A DNA stretch of 64,000 nucleotides from positions 8,084,404-8,148,403 of the forward strand of contig WNKI01000001.1 in the NCBI GenBank assembly GCA_015350385.1. The letters run 5' to 3'. Each line of letters begins with the position of its first letter. Positions within the stretch are counted from its first letter, which is position 1. Below the pieces are notes generated by a model that saw only the letters and a program-made list of their open reading frames with translations, had not been told where the DNA came from and did no database searches. A program made the translations under genes and the position numbers. Below, in pieces: positions 43,701 through 52,655 of this stretch. The stretch is from Aculops lycopersici. Taxonomy: Eukaryota; Arthropoda; Arachnida; Trombidiformes; Eriophyidae.

Positions 43701-46700
43701 CAAATCTATGCTGTTAATTTTGTTGCCCGTCAAGAATAAGTGTTGCAAATTTTCATTTGCATACTTGAACCACTCACTCCTAACCTTGTTGAGCAAATTA
43801 AAGCTCAAGTTTAAGCTACTCAATGATCGCATATGAATTAGCTGATCAAAGAGTGAGGTGACATTTGAGCTGGTCAACAGGTTGCCGCTTAAATTTAGAT
43901 CCTCGAGAGCGAATTGTATCAGATTTAGTTGGTAATGGTTCTGGTTTTGGATGTTGTGCGACATGAGAGTCAAGTCGTCGCGAGTGTTCTGCTTAAACTC
44001 TTGGCTAAGACCAAAATTCGAAGCCGAAACTTGAGACGAAATCTCGGCCGGCGATATGAGTGTTAATTTGTTGCCTACCATCGCGGGCCATGTAATTAGG
44101 CGATTGTTGGCTAGATTCAAGTGCTTCAATGAGCGAGCTGAGCGCTCAAGCAATTCATTCAGTGGATCCAGGTGAGCAAGTCTATTTCCGCTCAAGGATA
44201 GCTGCTCCAAGCAGGTAAAGCGGCGCATTAGTCTCGTGGGCAACGAGGACAATTTGTTGTGGTCCAATTTAAGTAGTCGCAGGTCGAAGAGTAACTCAAA
44301 ATCGTGTTCCTCCAGTCTATCGATTGAGTTGAATTGCAAATTCAACTCCTCGATCCGAAGTCGCGAGGTCATCCATTGATTGAGTTGGTTGTTGACGTAA
44401 GGGTTGCCATTTGCGCTTTTAGTTGCATTCAGAATTCCCACCGGCTGACTGAGTGTTTGCTCAACAAGTGGCATCGCCTTTAGCTGATTGTCGCTCAGGT
44501 CCAATACCTTCAAGTGTTTGGAGCCAAAACTTTCGCCAAATCTAACAACGAGTCTTTGTTCCTGCTGCCGTTGATGCAAATTGCTACCACTCACCTGTTG
44601 ACCTGCGGCGGCGCCCTCCAACTGGCCAACGGAGGCAACATTTGACACGGACCCACTTGCACTTGCTAAAAACTCATCGTCTTCGTTGCCGTCGTTCCCC
44701 TGTTCCGACGAGCTGTTTGGATTATTCTCGGAATTGTATTCACCGCCGCTGCCATCCGTTGGATTCGATGACGCTGATGATGGTGACGATGCAAATGGCC
44801 TCGCCCTGAGCTCATTGTAATTGACTGCCTTTGAGCCCAATCGATTGGTAGACAAAAGTAGCCGCTCGAGTCTCTGGAGGCAGCCAAACAATTTGTTCAG
44901 TTGATAGCCACTCTCGCCACCTGTTTCCTTTCCTCCCTCAGCTTGTGTGGCATTTTGATTTGAAGGAGCGGCCACCTGTTGCTGCTGATGTTGTTGTTCG
45001 AATGACAAAAGGTTGCCGCTTAGGTCTAGAAAGCGCAAATTCTCCACTATATTGTAGATGCTGCACAGGTAATTTGCATCCAATTTCCTGATCCGATTGT
45101 TGGACAAATCCAATTGCTGGAGGTTGGCAAATTTCAACAATGAATCGCCCGGTACATTTTCGAGGAAATTGAAGGAGATGTTTAGCTTTAAAGTTGCATT
45201 GAATTCATGCCTCATCTTCTCGTTTAGTGGTGGTGGTGGCACTTGTTGCTTGTTACTTTGGCCATTGCTCGTTTCGCTTCCATTGCTACCCAAGGAAACC
45301 AATGAGGACAGAATCGACTCGCTTGCTTCGAGATCATCACCTTCAGCCTCCAAATGATTTGTATTACCACTAATATTATTAATAGTAACTGACTCGGACT
45401 CTAGATCTAGCTCGTCTTTTGAGTTATCCTTTGAGCCATAGAACTCAGCCGTCTCCTTGCCGCTAACCTGCTCGCCATTTGGCTTAATCAAATCAACCTC
45501 TCTCCTCTGTCTGATCAACTCGACGCTTCCCAATCCTCCAGGTAAATTCTTGCCACTCTCATGATCACCAAGTCCCTGGTTTGGTGCCAGGTTATTGTTC
45601 AAGTTGATCAATGGGATTGAAGTTGAGCTCATGAAAGCGGAGCGGCCCAAGTGGCTGAGTTGATTTTGGCTCAAATCCAACTCAATCAACTCAGTCAAAT
45701 CAATCAAGTCGCAATGTTGCACCACAGATATTTGGTTGTTGCTCAAATCTAGCTTCTTTAAATTCCTCGGAAACTTGCTAAATTGATCCAGAATATTGAT
45801 CCGATTTCCCTCTAAACTTAAATATTCTAACTTATCCAAGTGAGCAATCGAAGCACTCGGCACTAAACGTAGCAGATTGTCACTCAAATCCAAGTTTACC
45901 AATTCGGTTTCAATGGATGATGATTCTTGCAGTAGTTGTTGTTGTTGTTGTTGATAATGATATCGCTGTTGTTTGGAAAATAAATTCGGTGATAATTGAT
46001 TGATTTTGTTACTCCTCAACGATAACCACCTCAGCCGGCGCAACCTGTTGATTTCATCTGAAAAGAATATCAACTTTCCATTAATATTCTCCTGCTTCTC
46101 ACTGTCGGAGAAAACTGCCCGAGAGTCGCCAAGTAAATTCTGGCTCAAATCAAGAAACTCCAACTTGTTTTCCAAACCATGGAAGGCGTCCGGTTTGATT
46201 TGACGTATTCGATTTTGGCTTAAATCAATGTATTTCAGGTGATTCAATTGCAAATAATGAAACATTTGCGAGTGGATTACCTGTAAGCCAGAATCGCGTT
46301 GACTAAATCTATTCAGCCATGTCAATTGCTGCCCATCCTCCTCGTCGCCATGCAAATTTGATTTATCGTTGCTAGTCAGATTGTTGTTATTATTACTGTT
46401 GCTATTCATCGAGTTTCCAATGCTATAAATTGGATTCGGCGCAAACAGGTGACTACCAATCAGCTGAACATAATCGCAACTCAACCAAAAGCCCTGAGTA
46501 CCATCAATTGGTTTTAAGATCGATAATGATGGTGATGATACTCGCAGGTCGCAGGTACAGGGAATCTGTTGCTCCGAAATGATCAACTTTGAGAGTTCAA
46601 AATTTAAACGATCATTGCTGAGGTTAATGGCAGCGGGTGGCGCTAGACTATGACGCAACAGGTACTGGTGACACTGAGACAGTTCATTGTCGCCTCCAAC

Positions 46701-47768
46701 ATTTTGCTCCCTTTGTTGCTGCTGCTGATCCTTCCGGTCGCTAAACTTGAGCCTCCGGCCTGCACTCTGTTGTCGGCTTCTCGGTCTAGTGGCGTTGGTA
46801 TTTGAAGAGCTACCTGTTGCTTGCGAAATATCCTCAGTGTCTCGCAGCCTCTCGCTCTGTTGTTGAAGTTGTGGCTGTTGCTGCTCCGATTTCCCCACAA
46901 CTAAACTCTCGACTTGAACGGCCTGCGGTTGTTCCTTGAGTGGAGCTGACACTTGTTGATGGCGTTGCTGTTGCGCATCCTCAATTGTAACGGACTCGTC
47001 TGGAGCGGGTGTTCCAGTGGCGGAACCAGGATCTACCACTGCCGAAACTTGTGAGCCGGTTGACTGGTTAGCGGAGCTACTAATGTTGCCACTTGTTGCC
47101 TTAGAGGAAACTTCCGGCGCGCTACCACTTTCCACGCTAATGGGTGCCGCGGGGTCAGTTTGCTGGCCAACATTTGGAGAATTTGTGTCAATATTTGCGA
47201 CTGTGGAGGGTGAGATTGTTGTGGTTGTGGTTGTGGTTGTGGTTGTAGTTGTAGTTGAATTTAAACTTTGAGATTGTTGATGCTTAAAGAGCTCTAAATT
47301 GAGATACTTTCTACTCAATTCACTGGCCTTCTCCTCAATTGAAGGGCTCAAAATGGACAAAGATTTAACTTGACTATCTGTTGCAGCTGTTGTTGTAGTT
47401 GTTGGTGCCGTTTGATTTGGCGAAGAGTCAACCCATTGTGGCTCAATCACAGGAATTGTGGTTGTTGGTAGGAAATTTTGCTGCTGCTTGTCTGTGATGT
47501 TATTTGGTGATGATGAGTTTAAATTTACTCTTGCCTCTTGATTGGCCACCTGTGCGATTGTGGTGGATATAAATGGCGTTTCTGGGGTCGTTGATGTTGA
47601 TGGTGAAATTGCATCACTAATAGATTGGCAATCAGCCAATAACTGGCAGTTGAGGTATATGCATGTTATTGGAATGAGAATAAACATCATCCTTGTGAGA
47701 GATGAGAGTTTCATGTTGAAATTCTTAGTGGTATTAATCATCTTGAGGCAATTTGAAAGCTTGACCAT
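37746..47768 (-). CDS. giant leucine-rich-repeat transmembrane protein, 3340 aa, single exon
   Basis: The ORF spans 10,023 nt without an intron. The signal peptide is near residue 19 (MKLSSLTRMMFILIPITCIYLNC). About 330 residues of S/T/Q-rich sequence with a poly-Thr run follow. A cysteine cap (IPCTCDLR, about 400) precedes dozens of LRRs over about 500-2250, with units such as LKYIDLSQNRIRQIKPDAFH and LRRLRWLSLRSNKINQLSPN. Low-complexity inserts interrupt the array. An LRR C-cap (NPFRCDCQTRPLWLWLNQRW, about 2264) and an acidic stalk come next. A membrane helix lies at about 2590-2620 (LWILTLMSAAMIAMSFVIMA), and a basic-to-polar tail of about 720 residues ends the protein. The architecture recalls chaoptin/artichoke-class arthropod LRR adhesion proteins, but chaoptin is smaller and GPI-linked. 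A Toll receptor is excluded because I see no TIR domain. Confidence 0.85.
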   Translation of the reverse strand: MVKLSNCLKMINTTKNFNMKLSSLTRMMFILIPITCIYLNCQLLADCQSISDAISPSTSTTPETPFISTTIAQVANQEARVNLNSSSPNNITDKQQQNFLPTTTIPVIEPQWVDSSPNQTAPTTTTTAATDSQVKSLSILSPSIEEKASELSRKYLNLELFKHQQSQSLNSTTTTTTTTTTTTTISPSTVANIDTNSPNVGQQTDPAAPISVESGSAPEVSSKATSGNISSSANQSTGSQVSAVVDPGSATGTPAPDESVTIEDAQQQRHQQVSAPLKEQPQAVQVESLVVGKSEQQQPQLQQQSERLRDTEDISQATGSSSNTNATRPRSRQQSAGRRLKFSDRKDQQQQQREQNVGGDNELSQCHQYLLRHSLAPPAAINLSNDRLNFELSKLIISEQQIPCTCDLRVSSPSLSILKPIDGTQGFWLSCDYVQLIGSHLFAPNPIYSIGNSMNSNSNNNNNLTSNDKSNLHGDEEDGQQLTWLNRFSQRDSGLQVIHSQMFHYLQLNHLKYIDLSQNRIRQIKPDAFHGLENKLEFLDLSQNLLGDSRAVFSDSEKQENINGKLIFFSDEINRLRRLRWLSLRSNKINQLSPNLFSKQQRYHYQQQQQQLLQESSSIETELVNLDLSDNLLRLVPSASIAHLDKLEYLSLEGNRINILDQFSKFPRNLKKLDLSNNQISVVQHCDLIDLTELIELDLSQNQLSHLGRSAFMSSTSIPLINLNNNLAPNQGLGDHESGKNLPGGLGSVELIRQRREVDLIKPNGEQVSGKETAEFYGSKDNSKDELDLESESVTINNISGNTNHLEAEGDDLEASESILSSLVSLGSNGSETSNGQSNKQQVPPPPLNEKMRHEFNATLKLNISFNFLENVPGDSLLKFANLQQLDLSNNRIRKLDANYLCSIYNIVENLRFLDLSGNLLSFEQQHQQQQVAAPSNQNATQAEGGKETGGESGYQLNKLFGCLQRLERLLLSTNRLGSKAVNYNELRARPFASSPSSASSNPTDGSGGEYNSENNPNSSSEQGNDGNEDDEFLASASGSVSNVASVGQLEGAAAGQQVSGSNLHQRQQEQRLVVRFGESFGSKHLKVLDLSDNQLKAMPLVEQTLSQPVGILNATKSANGNPYVNNQLNQWMTSRLRIEELNLQFNSIDRLEEHDFELLFDLRLLKLDHNKLSSLPTRLMRRFTCLEQLSLSGNRLAHLDPLNELLERSARSLKHLNLANNRLITWPAMVGNKLTLISPAEISSQVSASNFGLSQEFKQNTRDDLTLMSHNIQNQNHYQLNLIQFALEDLNLSGNLLTSSNVTSLFDQLIHMRSLSSLNLSFNLLNKVRSEWFKYANENLQHLFLTGNKINSIDLGALAYNQVNELITLNLDHNLLKELKRKTFDTMPKIRELNLGYNLIHTINSETFHQVNSLQVLKLNNNRLTNWKCEYFSNLCNALTGNINADLSSLLTMSQNTITPSRNRHNNHLSPYVSSLIELDLSNNQLSQLRVNSISVHTKLQKLNLEHNKLSFIPHDLFRALTSGSSLGRQVQLISSLKYLNLAHNRIQTIDNINFKPLKNLLSIDLSHNELQTLGSDVVLKDLSKQLQQEQSNHKIVISNNLTNMFMENDLLPSNSPASTATNRTTGPGNSFDQRQARSMRQTTSGGHYSQSSGGATAAMVTGGSWPVLSKLRYLDFSNNQLTMVNQSILSELSPFAQLKLNLSFNLLDSDSLPAGFFTKVSANRIVTSQSAHSTSSSSSQSGNYVPDNNSTSQQQDQLNGKSQQEYDLIFTLKLESLDLGHNKLNEFPVNLLENHYTSMESCNLGFNRIQNLVANSNMMLHIKSLNLQFNPLNRESNELILFEQRNARSLNLAATRLFAIQQAQQVAEQLNSLRIGAAGQYNQHHARHRLANQTSQLDLIRSISRQIDAPYLRHLNLSSNQLVWLAANIFDKMHSLQTLDLSNNQLTRLHLLNNQLASVAPTLEYLNMAANLFTNIDANDFGQLTRLRHLDLSNLLSLQKMNCKFLSKLSSLRQLKMINYPQLRQNINNQLANLLSSRQYSDRLLRKIRHELIMSTIGGHCFKGEDGVVNNQRDYPFPMDNLEMAVGNQEPLYHDSMGGQSTTTASLLQWYNLEELELELFNTFTGNNFDRQQESMQNSIDGSLKLSDELTQLLGPKTKKLTLVGLNLTSIRDESLIGITSDEFQLKISYTSLAQLPLKQIFTSVAKRTKLYLDFRNNNIQTVDMNCLQWLDELQQNNRLAASFSGGFNGKPTLRLANNPFRCDCQTRPLWLWLNQRWDSLETAPGEASGESGSQSMVSSTSTSSTATGSADSNLMAQSAASNSIYLLKFSAISQTSDMKCYYPQKLRGKLAQHVYYNDLVCKSSSLPHQADQVSNRQARKRNETTKSSEFHYLSSVYGSDSSENGDDFDEDDYLDSESRSLGPIVKLTKFNRYQPIVAANFSNYFLSSQAYSNLDSLPQNEISNPTQNQNSIVTTNKNTNGNSDSTDAYSPLDLAAARMAKRDRNSNVESNQSDGDNNNKNSGNLWNDDDQYKPASTSYSRHRPNTQQRHAHFGTLSSLANIPLTKSLGLGHRTSGGSVGSTQATRSSYLTESDLWILTLMSAAMIAMSFVIMAICFFKYKMDRGDKEQILAGTQSKLFLGPKGFVVANQMSPSLSSNHSKSSRGGGGGGSGSGHSTGGGSSKQGSQKSSSKKSSNNSSSATSKIKQGSSSSKVNEQQVTGSGQFAANTIAAVAAAGANGKHVSIPIIIPTPSQTSQASLKVLPAMVGHSSQPPNFMMRSPTLRRVHGLASNASDWFKFTLRAYPYAQAGSRRRRLFMDESMPPNVNSQLQTSQLEHQFISKQQRQQQLTQPQVSVASGCPIHAFRTVRKFQEQKNRLRNNIYLGGLEEPPKCRYCRRLLQAIQQTRVQQIATKPSVGVQMAAATVGAPLTGSSEFNFNKLNPATIKAPQSVVKATSIKSGSESPTYSRVMRKVKAQVPIGSKSNEHVALDSKRDQQDDQVATAMSTGDTNTTAASELDDQNGAGYFSPGFIRALARQLDMDEGQLEMTKPSRFQRATRGRGNQNNHSGHSSYTSRDQQARSMRTFGFNNRSSTNTVASSQTHQTESVDLNSSQIPTIDVDGRFTYQSESQICSSSAPTPTPTPSSHKMTNQSRDYHGHHLVMEQRLPSEGGDANSDRFNQNDIFMLIRDSVTPSSSILKQASSEYKQGDNIKQEDECSHSSSPVAYGFMRSSPSATTVSSNTNTLTTQNRYIVNQSPADYQSQNYGQHYALVADENGGRADHGIESQNNNKIDYVTSHKAETVAPANRQQVFEQNSSVTVERPVASQIDQVIISRL
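47217..47262 (-). repeat. coding trinucleotide repeat, poly-Thr in the LRR protein
   Basis: Plus-strand GTT/GTG units encode a run of about 15 Thr in the extracellular N-terminal region. An opposite-strand poly-Val ORF arises from the same repeat and is rejected. Confidence 0.85.
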
Positions 47769-50700
47769 TTTGGTTTCTGTATTTGCGTTTTTGATGGCTC
47801 GTGATTCACAATTGGAGGCTTACATCTACATCAATTTGATTAGGTTTCTCGGTGTTTCTTTATCGACCGATTTGTTAGGTGTGCGTAGGACTTGATGACG
47901 GTTGCTCATGTCAATTAGCGATGCAAGTTGTCTCTCTGTCTTTCTCTTCCTCAGCGTCAACAATAGATGATGTTGCGTCATTCACCTTCTCGCAGTCAAT
48001 AAAGCTGGCCAACTCTCTTTCCTTGCGCGAGATTCAACTAAGTGAAACCTACGAGTCATTTTAACAACACTCAGTAAAGTTATAACTACTGCTCATAAGT
48101 TCCTAATTCGTTGCATCACCCGAATCGTCTCTCAATCGACAGTCTCAGTTGCAAACGTCGTTACTAAGCAAGCGGACGAAGCCAACTAAAGACTCGCCTA
48201 CTGCTCATAAGTTATAACACACAAACACAACACAATGCAACATCAAATCTAGTGACACACACACACACACTCACAGAGATATGCACACTGGACAAATTTT
48301 CTTCGTTAAACATACATCAATTCACCTGGTCGGACAACAGAGACGCCGCAAGGAAACCACCTGTAGCGTGCGTGCTACAATGTTCCACTTCACTCTCTTT
48401 TGACTTTAATTTACCTCTTTTTACTCGCGCTTCTTCGACGGCCCACTGCTACTAGTCGGTTATTCTGTCGGCCATTCCCGTTAGTCTAATCGAATTCTCC
48501 TCTCGCTTATGAGACTTTTGTGCTGTGAGATTATGACAAAAAGCATTTGGAGATGAATACGAATAAGCAACGACAAATTCGAGGAGGAAAGAAGGAGTCA
48601 TATTTTTGTCGTCGAACTTCCACTCGCCGCCGCCGTCGCTTCTTCTTCTTCTTCTTCTGGTTCTGGTTCTGGTTCTAGTTGCCCGTGGAAATGATGAGTT
48701 CAAGTAGCATATCAGTCAGCCAGTGATTCGGTTTACCTGCCGGTCACTTCACTCACTTTGCGCCTTACCTTTTCTCAGTTGCTGAGGGGGCCGAAAATAA
48801 GTGAGTAGGGAGAAGCAGGAGGCTTGGTGACAAATTGGAACTACTATCGCTAAGCTCGTCGGTTAAACTCGACTTGACTTCCCACTCTCTCTCTCTCTCT
48901 CTCCCCTTGGCTAAAGTTGAAGCCGAGCGGTCACTAGCTGAGCGCGATGGATGAGGGAACGGCGTGAAGAGAGCAGTCAAATGAGCAGCAGAGTCATCTC
49001 TCCCTCTCGCTGCTTAGCAAAGTTGTACATCAACAATACTGACCGCAACAAGCAAGACGAGACGCTAGCGGCGCCGGCAGCGACTGTGGCTGTGGCTTTG
49101 TTGACAACGCGACTTCTCTCGCAAGCCTTAGGTGGGTTTGTCTGTCTCTATTTAGTTTAATTTCTCCCTCTCTCCTCTCCTTGCCTGGAGCCGAACTCGG
49201 TGCCGCTAAGCTCTTGGTGTTTGATGAAGCTCTTGCCTTTGATGCTCATAGATGCTCATAGATTCGTGACTTGAAATTAGTTGTCGCCGCCACCACCACA
49301 AGCATCACCAGCTAACTGTCTAGCTAACCGCTTGGCCATTTGTCTGCTCTATTCCTGATGATACCGATGCGCAATGGTCATCTTCATGACATCATCATCA
49401 CCACTACCACTAACACTACCACCATCAAACCACTAAACTTTCACTCCCTCGTTGGTTGCCGCTAGTAAACCAGTAAACGAGACTCAGTCAACAGGTTGAT
49501 GGCGGCTCTTGCGCTGCAGCTTTCAAAGGTATCTCACTCATCCACTCACTTGGAGTCTTGCGGCATTCGCTTCTAAATTTCCAATCCAATGTGGTGACGT
49601 ATTCGCAGGACAAATAGAAATAGTTACTGGTGATGATAATGATAATGATCATTACTATGAAGATGACGATAGTGGCAATAATGTTGTCGCAGAAGCTGAT
49701 AGCGTCTGTCTGCTCTCCTCCTATTCCTCGTAAGCTGCCGCTGCTGCTTCTTTTCTGGTTGTACTGACAATCACCGCGCTGAGTTAATCATATTCTAGAA
49801 CTCACCTGTTGCTGCTCTTCTAAATCTCGCTTCCAAGTGAACGAGCGAGAAGCTAACTGTCGCCGGCGCCACCCGCAACAACAACTACAGCAACGGCAAC
49901 CGCATTAGTATTGGCAGTGGCGTCAGTGGCTAGGGTGGCCGCAATCGACAAGCACCGCCCTCTCGGGAAAAGGATAAATCTGACTCCTATGGCCGCCGGC
50001 CGGCCGACCAAGTGGCCACTTAGGCGGCAGTAGCAAAACAAACGAGACTCTGCTCGGCTCAAGTGTTCACCTGTAGGCCTTAGCAAGACAGGTGGAAGTG
50101 TCGCAGCGACAGTGGCGGCGGTATCTTTGGTTACGGCACACTGAACTATAGCTGGCTTGCCAAACTGACGAGCGAACAGATAGTGCGGCTCAACTTGATT
50201 GAGTTTTGAGGGAGGAAGATGCCAACGACCGCAATGAACGCAGACGACTCCAACTTCCTCTCTCTCTCTTTCACCGCTTCTCTTTCCTCCTTCAAGAAAG
50301 CGAGATACGAGCTCTTGATTGTGTGTTTGCTGCTATCAATATTCACCTGCATCCAGTTAAAAGATACAGAAGAAGCGCATCTCAAAAGCGCGCGAGTTTA
50401 CTCTTTCTCTCTAAAGTGAACCTCCATCCGACGATAGTAATGATGACACAAATGAAATAACAGCGAGTGGGATGGAATTGGCACCTTTGTCGCGACTCGC
50501 GACTCGCGACACATCTGACTACGACCAAGATGACAGCCAGTGACCGTAGCCGAAAGAGAAAACGGGAGCACCAAATTTTTAGTTGCTTGTCGTTGTTGTA
50601 AACTGATGACCAAGCAAAATCACATCTGATATTTGCAGCTATTCAGATTGTCGACCAACCTAGCAACAAACCAATCCGACATACAAACAGACAGGTTAGC

Positions 50701-50826
50701 TGAAAGCCGACTTATCGAGCGACTTATCCCCTTAGTTCCACTCAATTTTAACCAGTGTACTAGCTACCTAGCAAGTCGCTCGACGAGTACCAAAAAATAG
50801 TTGGGATATTTCTCAACTCGATAGCG
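47769..50826. other. intergenic, no supported gene
   Basis: There are only short ORFs without domain content. Simple sequence includes (CA)n near 48258, (TC)n near 48886-48903, GTTCTG repeats near 48658-48676 and three CGCGACT units at 50489-50510. CAACAGGT or its complement occurs at 49489 and 49804. Part of this should be the promoter of the minus-strand LRR gene. Confidence 0.35.
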
Positions 50827-50863
50827 TATAAAAGGGCATTGAGGGAGAGAGTTAGTCAGATTT
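50827..50863 (+). promoter_or_regulatory. strong core promoter: TATAAAAG plus TCAGATT initiator
   Basis: TATAAAAG at 50827-50834 is followed by GTTAGTCAGATT, with the initiator A at 50858, 31 bp from the TATA T. This is textbook arthropod spacing. The downstream transcript would begin AGATTTACTGAAAAAG. No plus-strand ORF longer than about 25 codons follows in the next 300 nt; the nearest supported plus-strand CDS starts at 51972. Confidence 0.65.
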
Positions 50864-51577
50864 ACTGAAAAAGATTCACCAACTACCACGAGAGCTTAGC
50901 AACAGTAACAAGTGGCGAGCAGTGTTACGAGTAGTGGCCGGTGACCATACAACAGGTGGAGTTTGTTAATGGTCTTGCCCAATGCTCGCGCACTCGCCTG
51001 CCATTTGACTCAATCGAGAGAGAAATGTCTTGCCTCTTAGTTCGTGTCGCTTAGCCATTTGTATCTTGTCCCTTGCTTGCCGATCAACAACCAGTAGCAA
51101 AGTTGGTTGATGTTGTCGATGTGGCCATTGGTATAGCAAATAAATTCTAGCTCTAGCCCGCTGCCCCGAGTCCTGCCAAGCCACCAGTATGATGCGACTA
51201 ATCGCTCCAACTAACATCGTAACTGCATGCTAAAAACAATCATTCATCCTTCCGAAATTTATTGATTCCGCGACATGTGAACTCTTGTAGATTCTCGTGT
51301 GTAGGTTCTTTCATTTAGGAAATCAATGTTGATTAATTATCTTCAGGTATACCTGAGCAACTTATATAATTGGAAAGTGGAAAGCATCGATCTCGGTGAA
51401 AGTGTGAGCGCAGAATCTTCAACGCGTGACTCACTCACCGTTGGGAGCTTTCACTAATTAGTGCGCGTGAGACAGACAATGGGTTAAAGCCAGAGGTGAA
51501 AGGGCCGACGCGAGTTTTCCACGGGCCAAAACAGCGCGCAGTTCCCGCGTCAGACAGAGTAAGAGTGAAAAATTATG
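50864..51577. other. transcribed leader or intergenic, no ORF supported
   Basis: This lies downstream of the 50827 promoter. Short ATG ORFs of 7-23 codons occur on the plus strand. A minus-strand 83-residue ORF (50966-51217) has no recognisable features. CAACAGGT occurs at 50950-50957. Confidence 0.3.
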
Positions 51578-51649
51578 CTCCGAAACCGGGAATCGAACCC
51601 GGGCCTTTCCGGTGAAAGCGGAAAATCCTAACCACTAGACCATTTCGGA
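51578..51649 (-). tRNA. trnE-UUC: tRNA-Glu (UUC)
   Basis: On the minus strand the 72-nt sequence folds as a complete tRNA. The acceptor stem is TCCGAAA/TTTCGGA with discriminator G. The D arm is TGGTCTAGTGGTTAGGA. The anticodon stem TTCCG/CGGAA encloses the loop CTTTCAC, so the anticodon is TTC. The T arm is CCGGG-TTCGATT-CCCGG. The B-box GGTTCGATTCC and an A-box-like TGGTCTAGTGG are intact for Pol III. There is no intron, and CCA is not encoded, as usual in eukaryotes. The minus-strand ORF covering it is an artefact. Confidence 0.95.
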
Positions 51650-51971
51650 ACCTCTGATCAAGACGGTGTTTTCCGGCATACTGTTGTTTAGCGATTGCCA
51701 ATGACCACATGCATGGTGTATCGCATGTTTGCGCAAATGTTATGCAGCTTTTTCCCAATGCAACACTGAAGCCGCAATAAAGCAAGCCACACGTTGAGAT
51801 TTTAACTTGAGCATTTGTTGCAACTCGGCAAAATTGGCAGAGAAATAAGGGATCAACAAAATCAGTCTTGTCAAACTACCCGAGATTGTCATTGATTGTA
51901 TTCAAATTTTCTACTTACAACATATTATCTTATCACCCTGTGATTTTATACACAAACTTATACAAGCAAAG
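51650..51971. other. intergenic between tRNA-Glu and the RPN2-like gene
   Basis: I searched this 322-nt stretch for exons encoding the large lumenal part of ribophorin II and found none. Confidence 0.4.
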
Positions 51972-52352
51972 ATGTACACAAATAGCCAGAACATGAGATT
52001 TTTAGCGGTGATTGTCACCATTGGAATATTGAGCAGTTTATTTGTTTCAACGGATGGACTGAAACCAGAGATACAACACAAATTCCGTGAACCAGAGAAA
52101 AGGCCACCCATATTAGTAACGACATTTTTCACAATATTAGTTGCAACACCTGGACTCCTACTATTTGTCCTCTGGTCAAGAACAGTCTCACTAAAATTCG
52201 ATACATTCACCTCGTGGCGAGCTCTGTTTCACATTCTATTTCTTGGAGTTCTCCTTTGCTATACTAAATTTTGGCTAGGGACTAACATGTTTGATACTAT
52301 GAGATACGCGGTTCCATTAATTACCGCACTGATGTATCTACCAATGAAATAG
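51972..52352 (+). CDS. RPN2: ribophorin II C-terminal domain protein, free-standing (OST subunit)
   Basis: Ribophorin II (yeast Swp1) is a subunit of the ER oligosaccharyltransferase. This 126-residue ORF carries only its C-terminal part: KPEIQHKFREPEKRPPILVT, matching the family motif P-E-I-x-H-x-FREPEKRPP. Three membrane segments follow (TFFTILVATPGLLLFVLW, WRALFHILFLGVLLCYTKFW and AVPLITALMYLP), with the LNMF-like TNMFDTMRY between the last two. The N-terminus has its own apparent signal peptide (MRFLAVIVTIGILSSLFVS, second Met at residue 8). Usual RPN2 is about 630 residues and Swp1 about 290, so the lumenal domains are missing. Either this is a minimal OST subunit or unseen upstream exons encode the rest. 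It converges with the SLC25 gene. Confidence 0.82.
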   Translation: MYTNSQNMRFLAVIVTIGILSSLFVSTDGLKPEIQHKFREPEKRPPILVTTFFTILVATPGLLLFVLWSRTVSLKFDTFTSWRALFHILFLGVLLCYTKFWLGTNMFDTMRYAVPLITALMYLPMK

Positions 52353-52655
52353 GTCCAATCATGTTGATGACGTCATCAATCGCAATGGTAATAACACTAA
52401 TACTGGACTTAAACTGTAATCGAAATTAAATTATTTATATTCCACAACTTGGCACTTGAATTCAATGTTGGTAGTTCTATTTACTTTTTTGTATCAAATA
52501 ATTGATGATGTAATCACAAGATTAGGATGCTTTGATTGGCAGTCCATTTCTAGCAAGTCCTTACTTTCTTACTTCTCCTCCACCTCTAAATCTCTATCCT
52601 ATGCCAACAACTTCAATCTCCTATCAATCTATCTTCAGTCTAAGACTCGTCATAG
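52353..52655. other. 3' flanks of convergent RPN2-like and SLC25 genes
   Basis: This is AT-rich and holds no supported ORF. It contains the 3' ends of both genes; no canonical AATAAA is clear. Confidence 0.4.

Noticed and set aside
37746..47768. Toll-like receptor
   Set aside because: There is no TIR domain in the cytoplasmic tail despite the LRR ectodomain and membrane helix.
51573..51785. 70-codon minus-strand ORF
   Set aside because: It runs through the tRNA-Glu gene, whose full cloverleaf is intact.
51911..52210. 99-codon minus-strand ORF
   Set aside because: It is antisense to the RPN2 C-terminal domain, whose motif is clear on the plus strand.
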